From Candidatus Brachythrix odensensis (GTDB lineage Bacteria > Chloroflexota > Anaerolineae > J036 > Brachytrichaceae): DNA of 64,000 nt. The notes under the pieces are model-generated. The model saw only the letters and a program-made list of their open reading frames with translations. It did no database searches and was not told the origin of the DNA. Below, in pieces: positions 58,081 to 64,000 of the stretch. How positions within the stretch are numbered: the first letter of the stretch is position 1; each line of letters opens with the position of its first letter. The stretch is taken from the NCBI GenBank assembly GCA_016714465.1, contig JADKDT010000010.1:94575-158574 (forward strand), read 5' to 3'. Made by a program: the position numbers and the translations under genes.

Positions 58081-59640
58081 GTGATCCACTCCCAAACGCA
58101 AAGCCCTGAGTACTGGGAACGCTATGCGCTGACCCCCGAAGACGCCGAGTTTGTGTCCAATCTGCTGCTCGAGCAGGGCCGGCCCCATCCCGCTGCCGAA
58201 TTGTCGGCGGCCATCATCCGTCAGCGCGTCAACGCTGAATTGTCCGATCTCAAGCGCGAGCTCGAGCGCGGGGCGTTCTATCAACCCAAGAAAACCTTCG
58301 CGGTCGGCGACGCGCTCATCTTCCCAGCGCTGGGGTTTTCCGGCGCGACCGTTACCGCCGTGCGCGAAGGATTCAATCCCGAGCAGGGCAAGTTCGAAGT
58401 GATGGACGTCCAGATGGCCGATGGCGCGCGCCGGTCATTTGCGGCGGGCTACGATCGGCCGCACGCCCTGAACGATGACTCACTTCAGCTCCTCGACGGC
58501 GCAACCCTGAAGTCCCCGGATGAACTGGCGGCCCTGTTCGCCGATGAGATCGAGCCAAGTGTTGAGGAGGGGCTTGCCCAGCGCACTGAGTTCATCAAGA
58601 TCGCCAACGACTGGTTTCTGCGGGCGATGATGGCGGACGTCAACGTTGGCCATCTCAATCTGGCCGAAGCGGTCCTGGATGTCCGAAATGGCGGACCGCT
58701 GCCAACTGGGGTGCTCTTGCGCGATCTGGGATTGCCCGCCGAGATTGCCTCGAACCTGCAGGAACTCTCGCTCAACGAGGCCCTTGCCGCGGATCCGCGC
58801 TTTGACGATGTCAGCCTGAATGACCGGCCGGCCTGGTTCCTGCGGCGTCTGACACCAACTGAGACGCGCGAGATTCCCAGCCCGATTGCGCCCGCGCGCT
58901 TTGATGGACCGCTGACTGTCAGCGAGAGCCTGAAGGAGCTCGCCCGGCAGCTCGATGATGAGCTGGAGTATGACGGCGCGCCGGTTGCGCCCGCCGACAC
59001 GGCCACGGTCGTGCTGACCTACTCGCATCGTTTGGCGGGCACCCTGGGCTGGTCGCGGGCCTTGACCTCGGTGCTGCCAGATGTCGCGAAGCCCCGCCTC
59101 CCGCTCACGTTTCGCGACAAGGCCACGGGCAAGGACCACCAGGTCTGGCTCGTGCATGAGGGCCGATATGTGTGGGGGCTGGGCGAGTTCTATCGCGCCA
59201 ATGAGCTGCCGGCCGGGGCCGAGATCGAACTCCAGCGCGGGCCGGCCGAGCACATCATCATCATCAGCGCGGGCAAGCACAAGCCCAAGCGCGAGTGGGT
59301 GCGCGTGGCTGGCGCCCGCGAGAGCCACATCCGGCTCGAGACCGCCCAGCGCGCGGTGTCGTGCAAATTTGATGACCTGATGTCGGTCTTCGTCGATGAC
59401 TTGCGCACGATGGATCCAGTGCGCGGCGACGCGCCGCGTAACGTCGCCCAGGCAGTCAAGGACGCTTTCCCGGAGATCTCAAAACTCAGCCCGCAGGGCA
59501 ACACCCATGCCCGCACGTTGTACGCCGTCGTTAACGTCATTACCCGGGCCGCGCCCCTGGATGTCTTTGCGGCCCTGAGTGCGAGCGGGCTGTATACGCC
59601 GGTGGGCGACAACTACTGGCACATGAGCGACAAAGGCTGA
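58081..59640 (+). CDS. Large hypothetical protein, soluble (519 aa)
   Basis: No recognised family. It is a soluble, mostly helical protein with no signal peptide. Possible internal landmarks: a helical N-terminus (EYWERYALTPEDAEFVSNLLLEQGRPHPAAELSAAIIRQRV), an SH3-like small beta part (FAVGDALIFPALGFSGATVTAVREG), and a final wHTH-like region (DVFAALSASGLYTPVGDNYW). The start is GTG 58081 (no close ribosome site). The gene at 59649 follows after 8 nt, so the two form a pair. The high acidic/charged content suggests a nucleic-acid or complex-assembly role, but this is inference only. Confidence 0.55.
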   Translation: MIHSQTQSPEYWERYALTPEDAEFVSNLLLEQGRPHPAAELSAAIIRQRVNAELSDLKRELERGAFYQPKKTFAVGDALIFPALGFSGATVTAVREGFNPEQGKFEVMDVQMADGARRSFAAGYDRPHALNDDSLQLLDGATLKSPDELAALFADEIEPSVEEGLAQRTEFIKIANDWFLRAMMADVNVGHLNLAEAVLDVRNGGPLPTGVLLRDLGLPAEIASNLQELSLNEALAADPRFDDVSLNDRPAWFLRRLTPTETREIPSPIAPARFDGPLTVSESLKELARQLDDELEYDGAPVAPADTATVVLTYSHRLAGTLGWSRALTSVLPDVAKPRLPLTFRDKATGKDHQVWLVHEGRYVWGLGEFYRANELPAGAEIELQRGPAEHIIIISAGKHKPKREWVRVAGARESHIRLETAQRAVSCKFDDLMSVFVDDLRTMDPVRGDAPRNVAQAVKDAFPEISKLSPQGNTHARTLYAVVNVITRAAPLDVFAALSASGLYTPVGDNYWHMSDKG

Positions 59641-59648
59641 AGCCCAAC

Positions 59649-60062
59649 ATGAAGCTGTATCGACCGACCGAAACCACCAAATTTCATATTGACCGCGCCT
59701 GGTTTGAAAAGAACGGGATGGACTTCCGCATCGCGGTCTACAAGTGCCTGACCCCCGAGCAACAGGAGCGCGTGGGCGAGCCCAACGCCGCAGAGGTCTA
59801 CGACTACGTCAACGAGACCACCGGCGAGGTCGAGCGCGTGGACACCGTTCTGCGCGCAGTGCGGGTCGAGGGCGCGCGCGATCCGGAATTCATCACCCCC
59901 AAGACGCCAATCTACGAGGCTGCCTTTCGCGCGTTTCTGCTGAACGGCAATCAACCGCTTACGCCGGTTGAGCTCTCCGGTATCCTGCACCGCAAGTCGT
60001 CGGAGATCCTCAATCGCCTGGGCGGTCGCGAGGTCTACAACGGCGTTCGGCCGATGTTTTAG
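59649..60062 (+). CDS. Hypothetical protein paired with the 58081 gene
   Basis: A 137-residue soluble protein. The N-terminal half (TTKFHIDRAWFEKNGMDFRIAVYKCLTPEQQERVGE) is followed by a C-terminal helix-turn-helix-like part (AFRAFLLNGNQPLTPVELSGILHRKSSEILNRLGGREVYNGVRPMF) suggestive of a winged helix. I do not recognise a family. Encoded 8 nt downstream of the previous gene; the shared operon and the HTH-like end suggest the two proteins act together. Confidence 0.55.
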   Translation: MKLYRPTETTKFHIDRAWFEKNGMDFRIAVYKCLTPEQQERVGEPNAAEVYDYVNETTGEVERVDTVLRAVRVEGARDPEFITPKTPIYEAAFRAFLLNGNQPLTPVELSGILHRKSSEILNRLGGREVYNGVRPMF

Positions 60063-60087
60063 AACTGAGGATTGATGGCAGCGGGCT

Positions 60088-60175
60088 AGATGGGCTCCAC
60101 CTTCAGGTGGGGCCCATCTGCATGAGGAGACCCATGCGGATCAGATGGACTCCACCTGGAAGGTGGAGCCCATCT
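60088..60175. repeat. Two near-identical tandem hairpins
   Basis: Hairpin 1: 60088-60102 with 60105-60119. Hairpin 2: 60143-60157 with 60161-60175. Both stems contain AGATGG(G/A)CTCCACCT, so one is a duplicate of the other. They lie between the hypothetical pair and the tRNA gene. Confidence 0.8.
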
Positions 60176-60203
60176 TGCCCGCGGTCTCCGCCCGTATTTG
60201 CGC

Positions 60204-60209
60204 TAAAAT
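60204..60209 (+). promoter_or_regulatory. -10 box of the tRNA gene
   Basis: TAAAAT 20 nt before the tRNA 5' end; no convincing -35. Confidence 0.45.
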
Positions 60210-60229
60210 CCTGATCGTTCCGCGAGCAG

Positions 60230-60303
60230 GCCCCCGTAGCTCAGTTGGATAGAGCAGGAAACTTCTAATTTCAAGGTCGTGGGTTCGAGTCCCGCCGGGG
60301 GCG
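60230..60303 (+). tRNA. tRNA-Arg(UCU)
   Basis: Cloverleaf of 74 nt including discriminator G: acceptor 60230-60236 with 60296-60302; D arm GCTC/GAGC; anticodon TCT at 60264-60266; T arm GTGGG-TTCGAGT-CCCGC. The anticodon stem's first pair (G27-A43) is mismatched. CCA is not encoded. It reads AGA codons. Confidence 0.93.
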
Positions 60304-60319
60304 TCTCTACCAATAAACC

Positions 60320-60384
60320 AATGGCGAGGTCGCACTCCCCGCCCCCGTGAATAACACGGGGGCGGGGTGTGCGACCTCGCCATT
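60320..60384. terminator. 30-bp-stem hairpin after the tRNA
   Basis: Arms 60320-60349 and 60355-60384 pair over 30 bp with one mismatch; loop AATAA. The longest short-looped stem of the window. It lies between the tRNA and the convergent threonine dehydratase gene; its GGCGAGGTCGC outer arm is a variant of the arms at 20787, 32750 and 50221. Confidence 0.85.
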
Positions 60385-60389
60385 GTCTT

Positions 60390-61349
60390 TTATCCGCCCG
60401 CCAGTATGGCCGCCAATTGGGCGGGATCCGAATTACCGCCGCTGATGACCGCAACCGGATGCCGCGACGCGGGGAGCTCGCCGCGGTGATACAGCCAGGC
60501 CGCCGCCGTCACAGCCCCGCTCGGCTCCGCGAGCACCCGGGCCTCAAAGGCCAGGGCCCGCATCGCGGCCCGGATCTCGTCCTCACTCACCGTGACGATG
60601 TCATCGACAAAGTCCCGGATGTGCGGCCAGGTGAGCGCGCCGACCTGGCTCACCCGCAGCCCATCTGCGATGGTCTGGGCGGTCTGCTCGGCCGGGACAG
60701 AGACGATCTTGCCGGCCCGCAGGCTGGCCTGGGCGTCAGCGGCCAGGGCGGGCTCCACGCCGACGACCTGCGCGTTGGGCAGCAGGGTCTTGATCGCAAC
60801 CGCGACGCCGCTGATCAACCCGCCCCCGCTGACCTGCACGAGGACCAGGTCTGTCTCGGGCGCGTCCTCGGCGATCTCGAGGCCCAGGGTGCCCTGACCG
60901 GCCATGACATGCAGGTTGTCATACGGGTGGATTTCGACCAGGCCGCGGGCCGCGCCGATCTCGGCGCACAGGCGGGCGCGCTCGGCCGAAGACGGGCCGC
61001 TGATCGCGACTTCGGCGCCGTAACCGCGGGTCCGCGCGAGTTTGATCGCCGGCGCGTTCGAGGGCATCACCAGCACGGCCTTGATCCCGAGGGCGCGCGC
61101 GGCGTAGGCGACGGCCTGGGCGTGGTTGCCGCTCGAATGGGCGATGACGCCTTTGGCCTGATCCGCTGCGCTCAGATTGGCCAGGGCGTTGTAGGCGCCC
61201 CTGATTTTGAAAGCGCCCATCGGTTGCAACGACTCGAGCTTCAGGCGCAGTTCAATCCCATCCTCGGACGGGAATCGGGCAAGGGGCGTGCGCCAGGCCA
61301 CGCCCGCAATGCGGGCCGCAGCAGATTGGATGTCGAGGAGGGTAATCAT
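60390..61349 (-). CDS. Threonine/serine dehydratase (PLP, fold type II)
   Basis: A 319-residue short-form dehydratase. The PLP lysine is in GAFKIRGAYNAL, the substrate loop SSGNHAQAVAYAARALG, the phosphate-binding SGGGLISG and a C-terminal AVISGGNSDP. It deaminates threonine or serine to 2-oxo acids; there is no regulatory ACT domain, so it is the catabolic or racemase-like form. ATG 61349 (MITLLDIQ) is chosen over a long upstream extension without homology. Confidence 0.9.
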   Translation of the reverse strand: MITLLDIQSAAARIAGVAWRTPLARFPSEDGIELRLKLESLQPMGAFKIRGAYNALANLSAADQAKGVIAHSSGNHAQAVAYAARALGIKAVLVMPSNAPAIKLARTRGYGAEVAISGPSSAERARLCAEIGAARGLVEIHPYDNLHVMAGQGTLGLEIAEDAPETDLVLVQVSGGGLISGVAVAIKTLLPNAQVVGVEPALAADAQASLRAGKIVSVPAEQTAQTIADGLRVSQVGALTWPHIRDFVDDIVTVSEDEIRAAMRALAFEARVLAEPSGAVTAAAWLYHRGELPASRHPVAVISGGNSDPAQLAAILAGG

Positions 61350-61380
61350 GAAACTAGATTCGCGACCAATGACGAATGAC

Positions 61381-61405
61381 GCCTGACGGACATCATCCGT
61401 CAGGC
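61381..61405. terminator. Short hairpin between two minus-strand genes
   Basis: GCCTGACGGA (61381-61390) pairs perfectly with TCCGTCAGGC (61396-61405) with a 5-nt loop. It overlaps the C-terminal codons of the hydrolase gene. Confidence 0.6.
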
Positions 61406-62155
61406 ATATGCGATTTTCTCGTCGACGCGGTCGCCCACATCGAAGTAATGCCACCACGCCCGGGTCGCGGCGGCGTCGGTGCCGAACCAGCGCCCCCACA
61501 GCGGCGAGTGGCCGATCCCCTCGATGTCCATCAGCGGGATGCCGTCGACGGCGGCCAGAGACTCGGGCACGACCCCGTCGCCCATCGCGTCACCGGCGGC
61601 GCCCAGGAATTCGTAATTGCGGAAGGCGAGAATCTCGCGGGGCGAGCCGCCGGCCAGGCGGCCCTGGATGAGCCGGCCGCGCACGCTCAGGTATTGCACC
61701 CCCGGCCAATAGGCGCCGGGGTAGGCCTCGTCGAGCCAGGCCGCCTGGCGCATCCCGGGCTGGCTGGAGGTTGCGCCGCCGCGCAGCGGGCTGCCCAGCA
61801 TGATCAGGCGCGAGACACGGGTGTGCCCGTGGTGGGGGATGTGATGCGGGCGGATGGCTTTGTCTGCCAAATAGCCCCGCCCGATGACGCCGCCCGCGCT
61901 ATGGCCGACCAGCACGACCTTGCCCGCGCCCGTGATGCGCAGGGCGTGCAGGACGGCCTGATGGGCGCAATCGACAAGCAGTTTGTAGTCCGAGAACCCG
62001 CCCAGCACCCAGGTCGCCCGGGTAACGTGGGTGATGAAGACCCGCCGGTCGGCGATGCCGGCCAGCAGGCGGGCGAGCTCCTGGTAGTCGCGCCAGTCGG
62101 AGCCAAAGCCGCCGATGATGACGATCGGGTCGCGTTGCATGGCGCGATTATCCAC
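61400..62155 (-). CDS. Alpha/beta hydrolase (lipase-like)
   Basis: A 251-residue esterase/lipase. The oxyanion region is IVIIGGFGSDW; the nucleophile serine is in VVLVGHSAGGVIGRGYL. GSPLRGG and a probable acid residue around DGVVPE follow, with a His in GIGHSPLWG. No signal peptide. ATG 62155 or the internal ATG 62140 (MQRDP) are both possible starts. The last codons are in the short hairpin at 61381-61405. Confidence 0.82.
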   Translation of the reverse strand: MDNRAMQRDPIVIIGGFGSDWRDYQELARLLAGIADRRVFITHVTRATWVLGGFSDYKLLVDCAHQAVLHALRITGAGKVVLVGHSAGGVIGRGYLADKAIRPHHIPHHGHTRVSRLIMLGSPLRGGATSSQPGMRQAAWLDEAYPGAYWPGVQYLSVRGRLIQGRLAGGSPREILAFRNYEFLGAAGDAMGDGVVPESLAAVDGIPLMDIEGIGHSPLWGRWFGTDAAATRAWWHYFDVGDRVDEKIAYA

Positions 62156-62277
62156 GGGGTGTGCCTAAAGGGTCCCGCGCTTGTCGAAGGGCACTCTTAG
62201 CGCATTGCGCTGACAGCCTGTGAGGCGACACAGTCTTGGCGTACGCGCTTTGGATTCGCTACGCGCGTCCTATGCGT

Positions 62278-62746
62278 TTGTCATCCTGAGTGAGCCCCAC
62301 AGAGTGTTGGCACAGACGAGCACCGAGGGCGCACGAAGGACCCCAACTGCCTATCCCCGGGCCTGCGTAGATCGGCAACAGTGAACTGGTGCCGATCCAC
62401 GCTTCATCCTGCAGTACGTCATAGAGGTCCTTCGCGCGCCCCCGTACGGGTGCGCATGCGAGCGCTCAGTGGGGCGCACTGCTCAGAAACTGGCCGCTGT
62501 TTGCGGAAGCATCCTGAGCGGAGGGCGGCGGCCGTGATGAGCTTGGCCCCGGCCGTACCAGCCGCCCGCAGTCGAAGGACGCTTCCGCTGACGAATGGAG
62601 CGCAGGCGCCCTTCGACTGCGCGCATCGACGCTTGCGCGCCGATGCGCTCCGCTCAGGATGCCTGCGCTTTTTGTGTGCGCTACCGTGTGCACGCCGCGC
62701 CTGCCAGCCCTTTCCCCCGACGGCGGTCCGTAACTCAGGATGACAA
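62278..62746. mobile_element. MITE-like element with 14-bp terminal inverted repeats
   Basis: TTGTCATCCTGAGT at 62278-62291 and its exact complement at 62733-62746 bound about 440 nt holding two further nested inverted pairs. It encodes no protein, so any mobility would be by a transposase acting in trans. No target duplication is clear. Confidence 0.45.
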
Positions 62747-62751
62747 GGGCG
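62705..62751 (+). repeat. Dispersed intergenic repeat, copy B
   Basis: 47-nt match to copy A at 56582-56628 (five differences by eye), located at the right end of the nested inverted-repeat region. Confidence 0.8.
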
Positions 62752-62900
62752 GGAGGTGCGCGTCGACCATGGCCTGAGAAGGAGGTCACGCGTCGCCTGT
62801 GGTGTTCAATCACAACAGTTGTGCGAATTCCGCGCTACGGCTGTATTTCGCCTGATATGCTAGCGGTCATATCTTTCCCCGAAGGACAGGAGATGCTTGC

Positions 62901-64000
62901 ATGACCGTGACGTCTATCGAGGCCATCATCTTTGACGTGGGCGGGACGCTGCGCGAAACCGCGCGGCGCGCGCCCCGTGAGAAGCCGGCCTACACCCAAA
63001 AAATCTGCGAGTTGCTCGGCACGGACATCCCGGCTGAACAGATGCTGGCCTTGCTGGAGTTGCGGGCCAAAGCCTACAAAGCCTGGTCCAAGGGGAACGC
63101 GGCCGCATTGGACGAAGCCGAACTTTGGACCCAGTGGCTGCTGCCGGATTGGCCACCCGAGACCGTCCGAGCGCTCGCGATTCCGCTGAACAAGATCTGG
63201 CGCGACTCGCTGGCGGTGCGCCGGGTGCGGCCGGAGGTGCGGCCGGTGATGCTCGAGTTGCGCCGGCGCGGCTATCGCCTGGGCATCGCCAGCAACACCA
63301 TCAGCAGCACCGAGGTGCCTGAGATGCTCGCGGGTCTCGGCCTGTCCGATGCTTTCGAGTGCGTGGCGCTCTCGTGCCTGGTCAAATCCCGCAAGCCCGA
63401 ACCCGGGCTCTTGCTCGCGGCTTCGGCTGGGATGGGCGTTGCGCCAGAACGTTGTGCCTATGTTGGGAACCGAGCCGAGGCGGATGTCCCAGCCGCCCGC
63501 AAGGCCGGGTTCCAGGCCGTGGTCTTGATGCGCAGTTCTGGCCCTCTGCTGGAGCCCGGGTCAGGCGCGGATTTCAGCCTCGGCAATCTGAGCGAGTTGC
63601 TGGAGGTTTTCCCGGCTCGGCCAAATGCGGCCAGCGCCCGGAAACCCCGCCCGCTCGAGGCAACGTCGGGCATTGCCGCCGGCGCCCAGATTGCCAAACT
63701 ACTGACGAACATGAATACCAATTCCAGTCCAAGACATCCTGAATCAACCGCGCCCCTAAGCGTGAATGGCGCGACCTCCACCCACCCAGGATCTCCGTCC
63801 CTGCTCCGGCGCGTGTTCAGAAAGCCCGAAAATGTGTTTGCCAAGCTCATCATCGAGCAATCCGAGCTGACCCTGGCCGGTCTGAATGACCTTGTCAAGT
63901 ACATGGATGACGAGAGCGAGGCGGCCGCGGCGCAGCTCATGGCCCACGAGAAAAAGGCCGACGAAGTGCGTCGAATCCTGATCGAAGAACTGACTGGCAC
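62901..64000 (+). CDS. HAD hydrolase fused to a DUF47/PhoU-like domain (3' truncated)
   Basis: Open from ATG 62901 (with GGAG 8-11 nt upstream) to the window end without a stop: at least 366 residues. Residues 1-230 are a HAD phosphatase: motif I FDVGGTL (the second Asp of DxDGT is Gly), motif II LGIASNT, the motif III lysine in VKSRKPEPG, and motif IV CAYVGNRAEADVPAARKAGF with N for the usual D. A variable linker (about 230-300) follows. The last ~60 residues (RKPENVFAKLIIEQSELTLAGLNDLVKYMDDESEAAAAQLMAHEKKADEVRR) match the DUF47/PhoU-like helical domain that accompanies Pit phosphate transporters. The fusion is uncommon; phosphate homeostasis is a plausible theme. Confidence 0.8.
   Translation, partial: MTVTSIEAIIFDVGGTLRETARRAPREKPAYTQKICELLGTDIPAEQMLALLELRAKAYKAWSKGNAAALDEAELWTQWLLPDWPPETVRALAIPLNKIWRDSLAVRRVRPEVRPVMLELRRRGYRLGIASNTISSTEVPEMLAGLGLSDAFECVALSCLVKSRKPEPGLLLAASAGMGVAPERCAYVGNRAEADVPAARKAGFQAVVLMRSSGPLLEPGSGADFSLGNLSELLEVFPARPNAASARKPRPLEATSGIAAGAQIAKLLTNMNTNSSPRHPESTAPLSVNGATSTHPGSPSLLRRVFRKPENVFAKLIIEQSELTLAGLNDLVKYMDDESEAAAAQLMAHEKKADEVRRILIEELTG

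Larger units (their letters stand above)
62156..62900. other. Repeat-rich intergenic region before the HAD gene
   Basis: 745 nt with no convincing gene. It contains nested inverted repeats: TTGTCATCCTGAGT (62278-62291) with its complement at 62733-62746; GCATCCTGAGCGGA (62509-62522) with 62649-62662; CGCAGTCGAAGG (62567-62578) with 62610-62621; and a small GATCGGCA/TGCCGATC pair near 62372-62399. It also contains copy B of the dispersed repeat (62705-62751). It looks like a miniature inverted-repeat element cluster without any transposase. A TATGCT -10 candidate is at 62857-62862. Confidence 0.72.

Noticed and set aside
60141..60383. Small minus-strand frames reading GGTRTHDLEIRSF
   Set aside because: A well-known spurious translation of an antisense tRNA gene; the tRNA is clear.
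1..64000. Integrated prophage or conjugative island
   Set aside because: No integrase, terminase, portal, relaxase or att-like repeats. Accessory genes are scattered singly.

Overview
The window is about 64 kb of GC-rich bacterial chromosome with roughly 60 protein genes, one tRNA-Arg(UCU) and no rRNA, prophage, intact insertion sequence or CRISPR array. Gene content suggests a Chloroflexota-type environmental bacterium: a FAS1 lipoprotein, heme-copper oxidase subunits III and IV, a WD40-caspase protein, a Wzz/BY-kinase exopolysaccharide locus, and an ffh-rpsP-khpA-rimM core. This assignment is inference from gene mix and style, with no marker phylogeny behind it.

Layout. 0-5.9 kb: the C-terminal end of a glucodextranase-type protein, a YesL-like membrane protein, a triple-FAS1 lipoprotein, an EamA permease and the azlCD exporter pair. 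5.9-6.6 kb: a gene graveyard with AAA-ATPase and VOC/glyoxalase remnants. 6.6-20.8 kb: scattered metabolic genes (DHDPS-like lyase, DEDDh exonuclease, RraA-like, P450, MocR regulator, desaturase, MFS, methyltransferases, CYTH, aminotransferase). 20.8-28.3 kb: D-threonine-aldolase-like enzyme, GH35, DUF1028, amidohydrolase, selD and an ornithine cyclodeaminase-like enzyme. 28.4-35.1 kb: two OmpR-type two-component systems flanking an LCAT-like hydrolase and a polytopic membrane protein. 35.2-42.3 kb: WD40-caspase, histone-H1-like repeat protein and a STAND ATPase with TPRs. 42.4-50.2 kb: lipoprotein, nitrilase homologue, ctaE/ctaF, glutamate dehydrogenase plus a fucose-isomerase-like enzyme, DUF3109, and a lipid kinase. 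50.3-58 kb: ffh-rpsP-khpA-rimM-dprA, a mannose-1-phosphate guanylyltransferase, three Wzz-like proteins and a BY-kinase. 58-64 kb: an unknown two-gene pair, the tRNA, threonine dehydratase, an alpha/beta hydrolase, a repeat-rich gap and a HAD-DUF47 fusion running off the end.

Most notable. (1) selD encodes a selenocysteine form of SelD: an in-frame TGA at 27286-27288 occupies the catalytic Cys position, so an ATG-to-stop caller truncates the gene. (2) Intergenic spaces carry more than 20 long hairpins whose stems are mostly unrelated, yet about half are capped by the same tip, GCGNAGC, known as an exceptionally stable DNA mini-hairpin. Two lie between divergent genes, where a terminator makes little sense, and two have supplied or removed a stop codon. 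(3) Many genes have a TAnAAT -10 box only 7-12 nt before the start codon, implying leaderless or nearly leaderless mRNAs; this also settles several start sites. (4) A nitrilase-family protein keeps Glu and Lys but has Gly in place of the catalytic Cys.
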